Shown piece by piece: positions 16,690 to 29,058 of a stretch of 64,000 bases of DNA (within the stretch, counting starts at the first letter, position 1; each line of letters starts with the position of its first letter). Position numbers and translations under genes: made by a program. Source of the DNA: Vitis vinifera (taxonomy: Eukaryota > Streptophyta > Magnoliopsida > Vitales > Vitaceae). Below the pieces are notes generated by a model. It made no database searches and was not told the origin of the DNA. It saw only the letters and a list, made by a program, of their open reading frames with translations. The DNA lies in contig NC_081819.1 in assembly GCF_030704535.1 (NCBI RefSeq), forward strand, positions 22,540,001 to 22,604,000, given 5' to 3'.

Positions 16690-16753
16690 GGACACTCTGA
16701 AAATTTTGTTTGGGTTTGCATGTACTTACATATTTTTTTCTTTGTTTTATACA

Positions 16754-16759
16754 TATATA
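16754..16759 (-). promoter_or_regulatory. Possible TATA box of neprosin B
   Basis: TATATA on the minus strand about 65 bases upstream of the ATG, with the ATGCAAACCCAA leader motif shared with gene A between it and the start. The region is A/T-rich, so the call is tentative. Confidence 0.35.
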
Positions 16760-19690
16760 GAGGATGGAGGTTTTGATTATCTCTTAGATTTAAAATTCGG
16801 ATTTGGTATCCATTGATTTCTGACGAATATTCTCTATATGTAAATATTGTATTTAAAATAAAGAAAGTATTACATAATTGTATATAAAATTTAATTACTT
16901 TTCCAAAATTATAATTGTGCAATTAGTCAATCAAGCAATGAATAGGAGCATGACTGAGGCCAAACGTTTGGGCATTAAGCAAGATTTATTACACATTAGC
17001 ATGATCATCATCTCAATCAATTTATTGGTAAATAGGAAATATCAATTTACTTAAAGATCATTTTGGTAGATATATGTTTATATTTTTGGAAATCTTTAAT
17101 GGCATTGGTTCTTGGAACTTTGGACACATCAATTTTTTCATTTCTGTGTTTCTCATCTTTTTTTTTTCTTTCTTTTCTTCATCTTCGCACACCATACAAA
17201 TTTTAATATAAAACCTATGAAATTTATAGAAATGAAAATAAAGAAAAAGGAAGATAGTTCAAAGTGAAGGTGAATGGGAAGAAAAAGGAGCAAGGAGTAT
17301 GGGAAGGATTAAGGGTCATAAGAGAGATTTTGTGGGTGTGTTTAATATTTCTTAATATAAAATGATTTAAACTAAAAACATGTATATTAATAACTAAGGG
17401 CTCATTTGGATAAACTTAATGTTTTTTATTTGTAAAAAATAAAATTAATAATAACTCTAATGAAAAATTTTCAAAAATCATGATAAATTTTTACTATTTG
17501 ACATTTCAAAAATGATTTTCAAGAATATAAGATAAATTCCTACATTTTATATAAGAGTTCTCTATTTTTATATATAACTTATTGTTTATAATGATTCGCA
17601 TTCAACCATATATGTATTGTTTGTTCTGAACTAAATGGACACTTATGACTTTAAAATATATCTACAAGATTAAAAAGAGTTCATACTTATATAGTATACA
17701 GAACTTTATTCCTTATCCAATATGAGACATCACAAACAAACAGATCTCATATATATACAATGTCCTCAAGACCTATTATTTTCAATTTTTAAAAACAAAA
17801 AAATAAGAAATATATTTAAACGAACACTAAATTGCTATCTTCTTGTGTCTTCGTATTTTCTTCCTATTGCGATTTTAAAACCCCAATACAATTAATGAAA
17901 ATGGCCTTAGGTTTTTTTTTTTTGGTTAATTATTTTATTTTTAAAAATAAAAATAAAAATAAAATGTGTATCTAAATGAGTTTTGAAGTACTAAATCGCT
18001 CTTCTTTGAATTTTCATTCACTCAAACCCTAATTTCCATGAACCAAAATAGCTTAAATTCCAAATTAGTTTTTTTTTTGCCTTTTTTTTTTTTTTAAATT
18101 AACAAGAATATATTCTGATCTCTGAAAGAAAAAAAAATCCTACAACTTTGATTTATCTTGTTTATAAAAAAATCCATAAAATTTACTTCAACAAAGAAGT
18201 TAAATCAAGAGAAAGTAACCCATTTTAATTGACTTCATAAAGAGTTAGATCATGAGGAATTCACCCATTTTCTTGTTAACATCTATTTCATAAAAGATTG
18301 TGTTTCTTATTGTGTTAGTTAGATCATGAGAAACTGACACATATATACAAATTTTCTTGTCTATAGTAAAAAAGTGAAATTGGATCTTATTTTCTTATAC
18401 TAATTGAAGTGTAAGCAAATAAGATCATTCATTGAAGATGAAAAATATTGGAAGTAGCAATGGATACAATTTTTATGACATGATGTAAAAACTTTGTAGG
18501 AAAGGGAATGGGAGGAAAGAGGTTCTAAATGAAAAGGAAAAGAAATTGATGGAATCAGAATCAAAATAAAAAATTTAATTGAAATATTTACTAAACTGTT
18601 AAGAAGGGGAATGAAAATGAAAATTATTATAATTGGGATGTTTATATTTATCATACTTTCCTTCAATAAAAATAACTATCCTAATGTCCTATTGTTTAGG
18701 GATTGAACGAGAAAGAGTCATCTATAGAGGGTTTTCACAACACATTATCGAATTTTTTTTAAAAGTATAAACTTTAGGGCAACCCTGAACTGGACAATAT
18801 CAGATGGAGATTGGGGTTGTGACCGAACGATATCAAAACCTATATATAAAGAGTGAATGATGAAAAATTATACATAAAGAGCTTTCAACATGTTATCAAA
18901 GCTTTTTTTTTGTGGTCGTGATAATTATTACATTTAATAAGCCAATATTATGATATAATTTCAAATATTTTATACAATATTTAATATTTTAGATAACTTT
19001 GAAAAGATATATTTCATATATTTAAATAATTTAATTATAAATATATAGAAATTAAATATGTTATATAATATAAAATATTAAAATCATCAAATTTTTATTT
19101 TTATTTTATATAAATAAGTATTATTCTAATATTTACATATTTATATTTATTATCAATGATGCCGACATTTTTGTATTTCTTTCATTCTTTTGGATTCAAC
19201 TAGATGGCCATTTATATAAAATTAATTTTTATATAAATTCCAAAAAAAAATAAAATTAGAGGCTTGTAATAATTTTTAAAAATTATTTAAAAAGATAAGG
19301 TATTAAAAAATTATTATTTTTATAATAATTTTATATGCAAATGATAAAACATGGATAATGTAAATATTAAATTCAATATTTCAAAAAATAAACATAAATA
19401 TAATATAATAATATTGAAAATAAAGCAGTACAAGATGACATCAGTACCACCAAACACAAATAGGATATAAAGTATTTTGATATTTTAGAGAAAAAAAAAT
19501 CATTTTCTTTAATTATTTTTGAAATTTTATGTGATATTTATTTGTTATCGCTATATTCAACAAAAGTCATTTTTAACTTTATCTAGATTTAGTTGGTTCT
19601 TCAGTTTCCTTTGACTGCGAAGAAAAGTCAGTAATCTCTGATTTTCATTTTTATTATTAAAAAAAAAATGTATAGATTTTGAGATTTAGG
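16760..19690. other. AT-rich intergenic DNA
   Basis: No gene was seen. The sequence is low-complexity A/T with scattered repeat-like pieces, for example a stretch ending in CAATATGAGACATCACAAAC near 17718 of the kind often found in plant repeats. The last part (about 19560-19690) is probably the promoter of the CHCH-like gene. Confidence 0.4.
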
Positions 19691-19744
19691 GTTCTTGGAC
19701 TCTTCAAATCTATTCCACTTCAATGCTCTCTCAATCTTTTTACT

Positions 19745-19985
19745 GTAAGTTGAAAGATTTCTTTCCTTTTTATGCTTGGATTTTCCCATGTTCTTCGATT
19801 CTCTTTGTTGAATAGAATTTTCCTCGGAAAAAAAAATGTTTTTTTTTTTCTCGTTTGGGAGCTGAGAAAGTGTAAGAAAATGGAGGAATTATTTTCTTCT
19901 GCTAAGTTTTATGGGAACCTAATGGTGGGTTTTACTGTTCTCGCTTTGATTCGATGCTTAAGTGGAATTGTGTGTGATTTTACAG
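19745..19985 (+). other. Probable 5' UTR intron of the CHCH-like gene
   Basis: The donor GTAAGT lies at 19745, following a leader with CTCTCAATC. A pyrimidine-rich, T-rich body ends in TTTTACAG at 19985, 54 bases before the ATG. Both sites match plant consensus; no transcript evidence is available here. Confidence 0.5.
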
Positions 19986-20039
19986 GCCAATTGAAAGATT
20001 TGAGCTTGTAATTGCTGTTCAGCTTTGTGGGTTTTGAGC

Positions 20040-20255
20040 ATGGATGATGAGAAAGTACAAAGTGGTGGTTCAGAGAAAACAATTTCTCAGAATGATGCTG
20101 ATGCTCTGAAGAGATGTTTGGAAGAAAACAAAGACAATAGTTCAAAATGCAAGGCTCTGGTTGAAGCATTCAAGGATTCAGCTTATTCCTCTTCTTCTAC
20201 TAAGAAGCCATGCACGCCAATTAGCCTCGGTCGTGGTTATTTGACTGATGTATGA
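20040..20255 (+). CDS. Small CHCH-like (Cox19-type) protein, 71 residues
   Basis: A single open exon of 72 codons starting at ATG 20040. The start follows a probable 5' UTR intron (GTAAGT at 19745, TTTTACAG ending at 19985), which also explains why upstream in-frame codons are not used. The core is DADALKRCLEENKDNSSKC, with C26 and C37 spaced as CX10C and flanked by helix-forming residues. A single such pair resembles half of the twin-cysteine CHCH proteins of the mitochondrial intermembrane space (COX assembly factors). A similarly sized plant protein annotated as Cox19-like comes to mind, but this is memory, not a comparison. No targeting peptide is visible, as is usual for Mia40-imported CHCH proteins. 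A further cysteine (C58) lies in the C-terminal tail. Confidence 0.6.
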   Translation: MDDEKVQSGGSEKTISQNDADALKRCLEENKDNSSKCKALVEAFKDSAYSSSSTKKPCTPISLGRGYLTDV

Positions 20256-21010
20256 CGATTTGGAGGATTTGGGGTAGCCCATCTTGTTCATACGGTAGTG
20301 ATGTTGAATTGAAGAGGAATTTTTTCCTTTTGTCTGTTTGGCTCCAAAGAAAATGATTCTTTGAGAAATTTGTCATTGGGAAAGATGAATTTGGTTATCA
20401 GAAGATTGTTTCTGCCTGGTTTTTTTTGTTTAGAGTAGTTTCCTGAAAATATCTGTGAGGCTTGTGGAAAGCAATCCTCTTCCCTTCAAAACAAACAGGG
20501 GCCGGAAATTTGCACGGGTTGTAATTTGTGGTTTTAGGTGTGACAAAAGCTGTTTGTTTGGTAGCCGAGAAAATCAATTGTTAGAGAATTTTGTTCTTGA
20601 AAACAACTGAGAACCTTTGTAAGAAATGTTTTCAAAAACTGTTTTTTCAGAACAGTTTTTGAAAACGTTTTCAATCAAAATCGCATTAGCCCTCGAACAA
20701 TGGCCTTGGATAATTTTGGCTCCATGTAAAAACCTTTTCCCACCTGCAATTCATTTTCTTCATAAAAAAAAAAAAAAACTTTCCACAGCGATCAAATCTA
20801 TGGACCCCTCATCCCTGTTTATATACATGAAATTGCAAAAGTTAGATGCTTATGATCAGAGCATGCTATGTATAACTCATGCCTGAAATCTACAAATGGG
20901 AGACTCGATGCTTCCCATTTAGCTTACAGAATTAGCCCAAAAACATGAAAGAATCAAATATATATTGAGGTTCATCAACATGGTAATGACCTAGAATATC
21001 ATTAGATCGA
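20256..21010. other. 3' flanks of the CHCH-like and RopGEF genes (convergent)
   Basis: The two genes converge here, so most of it is likely 3' UTR. A short inverted repeat built around GTTTTCAAAAACTG and CAGTTTTTGAAAAC lies near 20627-20668 and could form a hairpin. No other gene was seen. Confidence 0.45.
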
Positions 21011-23121
21011 TCAAATATCAAGCTTTGACATTCGATTTTGCATGTCTTCTACTACTGATCTCTCTTTGCATCTCATGTTTCTGTCTTCATGTAATACATC
21101 TTCAATCCAAGCAACAATGCTGAATGCTAGACTTTCCAACACTCTAGAGTAGCTCTCCAGGATCGCCTGCCCGACATCCTGCAACAAATATTTTCCTTTC
21201 AGTCATTTTCTACTCATGATTTTCCTGGAATTTTAGCTTTTAGTAATTTGGATGCAGTTGCTCACCTTGTTGTATTGGATCTTGCATGCGTCCAAGCTAG
21301 TCTGTGAAAGCTCAGGGTACCTCTGTTTCAAGCAAAATAGCAAACTCTCGGCTCTCTCTGCTAACACATAGTTTTTGTCAGTCCGTTCGGTTTCTGAAAT
21401 TAGTTGCTTTACCATGTCCCATGATGATTTGGAGTGCGCTACGCATGCTTTTCGCCTCCATGTATACATTGAAGCTTCAACCCTGTCTGCAAGCTCAAGG
21501 GCCTCGTGTTCGGATGAAATATGGAGATAGTCCATGAGTTGATCAGGGGAGAATTTATCAGAAGTGTTCATGAACCGATAAATTGCATCTCCCAGGCCCG
21601 CTCGTCCACTCTGAAAACAAGAAATTTCCCGTAAGAATCAACTTCTGCAATGGGAAGAATCTGTGATCAAACCGAGAAATGAATGTTATTATTCGATCTA
21701 CAAGGACTAAACCTTTGGGAGTGCAGCGATGTATGAGTCTGGGATTTTCATCTCAGCAAGAAGACTACTGTTGATGGACATGGCCGCTTTGTGAATTTGA
21801 TTAGCGCAGTCACGAGTGTGTTTCAGGTCCTTCCTCGCCTTCTCTGACAGGCCGCCTCGGGGAATGCATGGAACTGGCAACCACCATTTCTCATCTGGCC
21901 GCTGAGTAATCAACCGAAAGGAGCCAGCCCGGGTGGCACTCACCAGCTTCCCCTGTTCTGCATACCAGAACTCTGTTTCCTTGAAGCTGTCTAATATTTC
22001 CTGTGAAGCAAAATTCAAGTTCTTATGAATCAGGCCTTCCAAAAAGACCAGGAAGTTCAGCAGATGGAGCTTGTCTTACCTGGAGCATTGTGTCGAGCTT
22101 TTGCAGAGCTGGAAGGTTGATATGGATATCTGATCTGGGTCTACTTGCCATCACCTGAACAAAACCGATAAATTGTGTCAAAAGCAAGCGAAGAAGACAA
22201 TACCCAGAAGTGAATTTGGATGTGAGACTACGAAAATTTTCACCTCAACGCTGGTCCCATTTGGTAAAGTCTGCAATGAGGGGAAGAATTCCACCATGTA
22301 ATCACATACTGCGAGCAAACAATTCATTTCCCTCTTCCACATTGATTTTTTCTCAGGGCTCAGTGGTTCTAATTTCTGGTTTTGGCCAAATATAGTAGCT
22401 GCACACAGAGGAAAATACATAAGCATTGACATGGAGAGCAGAACAAACACTTTTTTCTGTTTGGAGGCCGAGAAAAGGTGGAGGAAAGTGTTTTCCTCAG
22501 TTTTCTCAGCAGCCAAATGGATAATCATTTCTGGCAGTCTATTAGGAGAAAATACCGTAGAGATTGGTTATGGCATTTGAGATTGTGACCGCAGTGCAGA
22601 CGCCTTTGCCGCTTCCTGACATGTCTTCACCCAGCAAAAGCTTGGAAAATCTTTCCTTCATCAGTTCAAGCTCTGCCCAGAAAATCAAATACAAGTTAGT
22701 TAAGCAGATTAGAATCCAGACCTTAGCTTCCCCGGAAATGAGGTTTGGACCCACCTGAATCTAGAGCATCATCATCGTATTTAGGGTCTAGATCATGCTT
22801 GTGCTGCTTCATTTCCAGTCCGGTAAGAACAGCCTGTTTATGGGGCGTCTCTGTCTGTGTCTCTATCCTCGCCACGGGCCAGGCTGACGCAGAAGCCTCG
22901 TAGGAGTAGCTGCTGTTGTCTTCTGTACGATCCGAAAAGTTTGATGACTGAGAGTAGGTCCTCATGTATGAAATGGAATCAGCGCTCGGTGTTGAAGAAT
23001 GCGCAGTTGATCGAGCGCTCGGTGTTGAAGAATGTGCAGTTGATCGATCAAAATGATCAACAGTATAAGGCAAACGATAACCCAGATCATGATTCTCATC
23101 TCGGCTCGATGATCTCCTCAT
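21011..23121 (-). CDS. Rop guanine nucleotide exchange factor (PRONE domain)
   Basis: RopGEFs activate plant Rho (ROP) GTPases at the plasma membrane in polar growth and receptor-kinase signalling. Seven exons (23121-22755, 22672-22556, 22398-22244, 22154-22080, 22000-21713, 21610-21266, 21178-21011) join in phase into 504 residues. Residues 1-122 are a variable Ser-rich N-terminus with an 11-residue tandem repeat. PRONE begins at about 123 ([40 protein letters not shown]), continues through [25 protein letters not shown] and WDMVKQLI, and ends near [20 protein letters not shown]. These are signature PRONE segments and none is missing. The C-terminal tail is short (about 25 residues), so the autoinhibitory tail typical of some pollen RopGEFs is reduced. 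Upstream of the ATG, 23140-23460 may contain a 5' UTR intron. Which paralogue it is cannot be told without a tree. Confidence 0.9.
22982..23047 (-). repeat. 33-bp in-frame tandem duplication in RopGEF exon 1
   Basis: Two adjacent 33-bp copies (22982-23014 and 23015-23047) differ at one base. They encode a doubled Ser/Thr/Pro-rich peptide ([11 protein letters not shown] repeated) in the variable N-terminus. The frame is kept. Confidence 0.85.
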
Positions 23122-24347
23122 TTGTGCTTCAAAACTATTGAATTAACGAATTCTGTGCTCAGAAAAACCTGCATGTAATCAACCAGACTTGAAGTTTTTG
23201 GCCGGGAAATGGATTAAAATGCAGAATCTGTATTCAAAAGGGATGGTTTTCTTTTCTGAAAAGAAAGCAAAAGAGGCCTCTCACAGGTCACTATTGATAC
23301 ATGAAAGCAGAAAATGCCTGAATCTGCAGCAAAGTTGCGGTCTAAAGCAATGGAAGGAACATTTTCTGGAGGTAAACAAACTGAAATTTGAAAGCTTAAA
23401 GCCAAGAAAAAAACAGCCAATCTACAATCTTAATCTTACCTTTATTTGAGAGAATTTGAATTTTAAGTAAAGAATGTAGAGAAAGCCTTGTTGAAACAGT
23501 TCCCTCCTAGTCCTCTCTTTCTCTTCGACGCCCTTTTCTGCTCAAAAGAAGGCCATTTTTTTACCAGACCCATGTGGCCAAGACTGCATAAAAAATGAAA
23601 ACCGGCGACACTCCGGCTGATTTTCCGGTCAAATCAGAGAAACCCAGATGCAGAATTGGCTGGAATTCAGCTTTGTTTGAAGGATGTAGGAGGAAGAAGA
23701 AAAGGAAAATGAAAAATATACGATATTCTTAGTTGTCATAGATGATAGTCAATTTTATAAGGAAAAAAATGTCGACCCTCGTACAATTATTCTCACTAGA
23801 TTGATTACTATATAACAGTGTAACGTAAAATTTGATATCATATGACAAATTTATAAGAAGAATATTCAGTGATTACTGGCATTTTAGGCGTGTGAATGGG
23901 TCTATTTAGTTGAAAATTTTTTTTTTTCCTTCTCCGCGTAAAGAAAAACAATGGAGGAGAGCATGGTGTTTTTCCAAAAATATGTTTTGAAATTATGTTA
24001 TTTCTAAAAAAGTATGCTCAAGCCATGCTTCATATATAAACTTACCGTTGAGGTCATAGACTGCCATATTTGTATTCTCTCTATGTATTTCCAAGCTCTC
24101 GCTCTTTTTTGGAAACAAATGTAGACTACAAAAACATCCTTATATTTTCATTTTTATCTTTATTTATTTATTTATTTATTTTTGTGAAACAATGCGCGTT
24201 TAAATTATATCAAATAAATAAATAAAAATCGTTTGACATGTATATTTGCATGAATTTTTTTTGTGTCCAATTTAATTATATATTTGTCACATGGGTTTTC
24301 CTTTAATTTTTTTTTAAAATGAAAATTCTTAACAAAATTTTTTATTT

Positions 24348-24684
24348 AGGGTCTATTTGTTTACTGCTTTTTAGAACACATTTCTATTAACAAGAAAATA
24401 TGTTTAATAACAAAAAAAATTATTTTATATTTTCTGTTATTATTTTTTTTGTTTTCACTTGTTTTTTTTATATTATTTAAAAAAATAATTATATAAACAC
24501 ATAAAATAATTAAAAATAAAATACTAAATATAAAAATTATTTTTAAAACATATTTTAAAATATTAAAAATATATTAAAAACATTTTAAGTTTTTAAATAA
24601 ACTTCTATTTTATAAAATATCAAAAAATAATTTTCAAAAACTATATTTTAAAACTGTTTTTGAAAATATTTACCAAATAAACCT
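24348..24684. mobile_element. MITE-like element related to the 12001-12339 copy
   Basis: It starts AGGGTCTATTTGTTTACTG and ends ACCAAATAAACCT, an imperfect inverted pair. The interior, with runs such as AATTATATAAACACATAAAA and a CAAAAACTATATTTTAAAA block near the right end, is close to that of the element in neprosin A intron 1. Confidence 0.5.
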
Positions 24685-24811
24685 TTAATATCTCAGTGTT
24701 GTGCAAAATTAATATTTAAGTAAGTATATATATATATTAAAAAAAAATACACCCACACAAACACAACGTGGATGTCCAAATTCCATGTTTTCGGAAATTA
24801 ATAAGGTACTC

Positions 24812-24882
24812 AGGTGGGAGGTTAGCTCAAGGGGCATGTGGGATACACTAGAGACTTTGAATTCAACCCTTTTGTTGCCTTA
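24812..24882 (+). repeat. Possible tRNA-derived SINE fragment
   Basis: TTAGCTCAAGGGG (about 24822) resembles a pol III A box. TTTGAATTCAACCC (about 24857) resembles a degenerate B box at tRNA-like spacing. There is no tRNA cloverleaf, so a SINE remnant is more likely than a gene. Confidence 0.25.
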
Positions 24883-26067
24883 AAATAAAATAATTTGAAT
24901 AAAAAAATGGGTTTATGGTAATGTTATTTTCATGGAATATAATCTTTTCAAAAAGGTCAAGAGATAGACGTGAACTCCATTTATGTGCAATATTATTATT
25001 ATCTTTTATTTATTTATTATTTTATTTATTTTTTAACGTGGCTTATGGAAGTGTTGTAGGGGTGGTGACCTACAAATTAAGGGCCCTTTGGAATTTAAAT
25101 TGAAAAGTCAAATGATTCTTTATATACAAATAAATGCATGAACCTGATTTTTAGGGTTTGATACCATTACTTTCCAAACATAGGTCAACGAATTAAAATT
25201 TTTGTGGTAAGTCAAATTTGTTGATTTATGGTAAAATATTGAATGCCCTTTTTGATTTGTAAATCTTGGAACTTTGAATTTAAATTTACTTTTGATTTAT
25301 TAGGTTGATGGTGGGAGTTTCGAGTTTTTTTTTTTTATAGTATAAATTTATTATTAATGAATTTCAAACTAAAATTTTTAATTTTATAATGGTAAATAAT
25401 TTTTTTTGGTATTATACAAAATGTCATGAAATTAAAATTTAATAAAATTGGAAAGATATGAAAAATATAATTATGGTCAATAGATTATATATGAGATGCA
25501 ATAACTTATATTAAGACTTTTAGTAATATATAAGTGTCGTGTCTTGTGTTTAATTTTAAAATGTTGGATGAAAGCGAGAAAAAGAAAATGGAGAGGAATG
25601 TTAGAAGATAAACAAAAATAAAACTAAAAGGAGTTTATTTGGAAACTGCTTTTAAAAACGGATTTTTTAACTTTAAAAATATCAAAGTAAGTTTTTTGAA
25701 AATATGTTGGTTTTTTAGTATAAATTTGAGTTTTTTTGGAAAATGTGTTATATTTAAAACAAATTTAAGATATTTTTCATAATTTTTTAGAGTGCTTTGA
25801 AAAAAATAATTAAAAATACAAAGAATAAAAAGATTAAGAATTATTTAAATTTTCAAACAAAATTTTATTCCTAAAAACAATTTAATTGAAACTGTTGTCA
25901 TGGTATCAGAGAAGATAGAATTGTGATTAGAAAGTACCCATACTCATGATAATAATTTTTTTTTTCTTTTTCTAATACCATTTCCATGATGCACTTTTCT
26001 CAGACACCAAACAAACACACAAAAAGAAAAAAAAGAAAAAAAAAAATCATTTTCTCATCAAATCCTC

Positions 26068-28119
26068 CTAAATTTGTTTCTTCTCATTTCTATAACTTGT
26101 CCTCTTATTAAAAAACAACCTCCACCAAGAAAATTTCCAAACACTTGTAATGGTTTTATAGATTGAGCGTCTCTGCTCCTTCTCTGCTTCAAATTCTCTA
26201 GTCTCCCTGTACTCTTCCTTCACTTCCTTCAGTTCATATTCTCTAGTCTGTATAAGCTCTTCTTTCACTTCATAATCTCTAGCCTGTATAAGCTCTTCTT
26301 TCACTTCATATTCCCCTGTCTCCCTCCTCTCTTCTTTCTGCAAATCACCATGATTATATTCTGTTTCACACTGAACCGCTAATGTAAAATCAATCAATGG
26401 GATTATGTAAAAGCATACTTACTTTTGCAATGAATTTGAGTCCGACCTTTATCATTCCTTTGTAGGTATCATCTTCAAGAACTACATTATATGGAGCTGG
26501 TGTCAGTTCCATGAATCCTTTTGTGTATCCCTCCGTTATTATTCCACCTAGATGAATGCTGCATAGCGAAGGAAATGATTCTTACGAAGTATGAAAATTG
26601 TTGAAAATAATTTAGAAATAATTCACAATGCCATACAGACCTAAAAGAAACTCATTGTATGCATGCATCATGATTAAAAAAATCGAGGTTTACAACCATA
26701 GTCCTTGGCTGAGAGCTCATGATCAAAAGCCTGATTGATCCACCATGATCGATGTAACCATGCTAAAGACAGCTTTTTACATGCTCAATGGATGCAAGTA
26801 ATTTTCCTTGTGGACATTCTCTGTGACAATATGATACTATGTTTTATAGCACAATGAAAAGGAAGGGAAGGAAAGAAGTATCACAAATAAAGAAAAGTAC
26901 TCTAGTTTATAACTTCAGTGACTAGACAATTTCTACCATTGCAAAAATGGAGGGGGGATGATGGCAAAGGGCTTGTTTGACAACGTTTTGGAAATTGTTC
27001 TCAAAAAATAGTTTTTAAAACTAGTTCTTAATTGTGTTCAGGAATAAATTATGCTTGGAACTTAAACATGGAAAATAGTTTTCTCGACTTACTTGCCTTG
27101 AAATTACTATGGACTTATGTATAATGGTAAAAGTTTTCTAACTATTTGTCACATTTTCGATTATTTCTTAGGAAACTCTACAAAAAAACACCTAAAAACA
27201 CCTCAAATCTGTTTTTAAAAATGACTTAATTTTAGAACAAATTTTAAAAAAATTGTTCAGTAAAAAAGAAAAAAAAATTAAAAAGTAGTTTCCAAACAAA
27301 CCCTAATAAACTTCAATTTATTTTTGCTATTCCTGTACTGAACCTAGTCATGGTGTTTGGGGAGGGGACATAATTCAAGGTTAGGAAAAATATCTTAGAT
27401 GAGGAGAATAATAACCCTTTAGTAAGAGATAACAAGATTCTCTTTGCAATCTCAATGGACTTGAGAATGCTATGAAGTCAGCACTAAGATCCGATCACAG
27501 TGAACTGGATATACAAAAATTCCCAAACAAAAGAAAAGATTTAATGTAGCAAAGAAAAGATGCAATCTAATCATCATGTAAGTCTAGAGGTCATTACATT
27601 GTCTCACCGATCAATCCACCACCTCTGAAGAGCTCCTTGTCCATGATTCTGAGTTTGAGATGGGTCGAGTTTTTCCACTCAGAATGTGGGAATTCAAACA
27701 TAAATTTCCCGTTCCAGTAAGTTTTCTCATCTTTCCCTACATCACCAAATTACATTACTAGGAAAATCTGAACATATTAGAATTGGGAGTTGCGACATCA
27801 ATATATTGGAAAAGAAGAACAAGAACCAGACCTGATGATATTTTGCTTCTATGGATCTGAGTTCCACATTGTATTATGACATAATATTTCGGTTTTCCTA
27901 ACAAACATATGATCAAGTTCAAATTGTTAATGATGCATCCAATACTATAAAAATGAAAAGAAAATGTGATTGTTCTTTACTCTCCAAATGAATGATACAA
28001 TCCTATAAATATAGTGTTTACTATTATTAGTAGAGATGAGAGGAAGGAGCACCGAAGAAATTTCTATGCTTGATGTCTTCGGCACTAACAAGAAGCACTT
28101 CAAGGATTCCTCCCGTCAT
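26068..28119 (-). CDS. C2-domain protein with charged C-terminal repeat tail
   Basis: Five exons (28119-28053, 27897-27832, 27736-27598, 26558-26423, 26337-26068) join in phase to 225 residues. Residues 1-136 look like a single plant C2 domain: MTGGILEVLLVSAEDIKHRN, GKPKYYVIIQCGTQIHRSKI, TYWNGKFMFEF, LKLRIMDKELFRGGGLIGE, then GMIKVGLKFIAK. This matches small C2 proteins of the elicitor-responsive/SRC2 type, which bind phospholipids, sometimes with calcium. D15 and D77 are present, but the full set of calcium-loop aspartates was not verified. The last exon adds 89 residues rich in Glu, Lys and Arg with a 12- to 13-residue repeat (YEVKEELIQ), ending in a basic, aromatic segment (KFSWWRLFFNKR). 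The exon 3 donor was set at 27598 because only it keeps the frame through IIHLGGIITEG; GT at 27607 forces another acceptor. Confidence 0.75.
26200..26330 (-). repeat. In-frame tandem repeat in the last exon of the C2 gene
   Basis: Degenerate units of about 39 bp encode YEVKEELIQAR, YEVKEELIQTR and YELKEVKEEYR-like peptides, predicted to be helical and highly charged. Two units are nearly identical, pointing to recent duplication. Confidence 0.75.
26968..27304. mobile_element. MITE-like element in the longest intron of the C2 gene
   Basis: The ends AGGGCTTGTTTG and CAAACAAACCCT form an imperfect inverted repeat like the AGGGTTTGTT family. The interior is A/T-rich, 337 bp, without coding capacity. 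Confidence 0.5.
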
Positions 28120-29058
28120 GAGAAGGGCTGCTGTTGGTCTATGGAGGGGTTCTATATGCTTAATCGGGATGGCAAAGTTAATAAAAAGGGAGCCTCAAAA
28201 CATAGTTTAATGTGACATTTATTTCCCTTTATGAAGGTTTGAGGTTTCATAATAAGGAACACTTCATAGAAGCAAATAGAGACGTTTCAAAGGAGTAATG
28301 AATCCCCTAATTTGATCACCATAAAGCAGAACATCATGTACAATAAATTCAAGAGTTACACGCTTTATTGTTGTTTAACCACATATTCAAACATAATATT
28401 ATCAAAAAGAAGTGATGAAGTGTGGACTCACCACTCTGCATTTCAAACAGCTTCCACCATTCTTTTGTGGTGCATGATTGCAGTAAAGAGTAGCAGAAGA
28501 TCCAAATGGTGGAGCAAAGAGAGAAGCCAAACCCAATGAGGCAACTAGTTTCATGGGCTTCAAACAATCCAACTTCTTCAAGTGTGCCTAACTACGAGAT
28601 ATGGAAAAAAGGTGATCTTAATTTATTCTTCAAACAAAAGGAGTCTAAGCTTTCTAAGCTCTCATGAAGTTCCCTTTTAAGTATTGAAAAGGATCAACTC
28701 GAGAATCAACATAAAGACTTCAATTGAATCTCTATAAAATGGATCTAACAGAAGAAAGGCATCTATATACCTGACACCATTTGCTTTATAACGATAAAGC
28801 TCTGGTTAATTGAACATAATATCAACATATACGTCTTTCTAAACAGAAGTCTAACCTGCAAAGCCCCAATTAAAAAGTACTTATCAGATCATAAAATGAA
28901 AACCAAACAATTTTAAAGCAGTTGGAACTGACTCTAAATTGAATAAGAAATTCAAAAATTTCCAAATTTTTACAACATTAATTGTATAAGGGGAAAAAAT
29001 GAAATTTAATGAGAAATCAACCTCCTACCATTAATCACTTCAAATAACATAAAAAATA
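28120..29058. other. Leader and promoter of the C2 gene and 3' flank of the PPR gene
   Basis: Moderately A/T-rich, and less repetitive than other gaps. Part is likely the C2 5' UTR. No coding frame with convincing composition was found. Confidence 0.4.

Larger units (their letters stand above)
23122..26067. other. Intergenic DNA between RopGEF and the C2 gene
   Basis: About 23122-23720 is RopGEF leader and promoter. The rest is A/T-rich and contains an AGGGT-type MITE-like element (24348-24684), a possible SINE-like piece (about 24812-24882) and decayed repeat DNA (about 25630-25900). No further gene was recognised. Confidence 0.45.

Noticed and set aside
24812-24882. tRNA gene
   Set aside because: A/B-box-like motifs only; no acceptor stem or anticodon arm can be folded.
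26841-27560. Extra exon of the C2 gene in its longest intron
   Set aside because: The frames are closed and the intron is filled largely by a MITE-like element; the flanking exons join in phase without it.
27599-27608. Alternative donor GTGAGA for C2 exon 3
   Set aside because: It is in frame only with a different acceptor and removes conserved residues; GTAATG at 27597 fits better.
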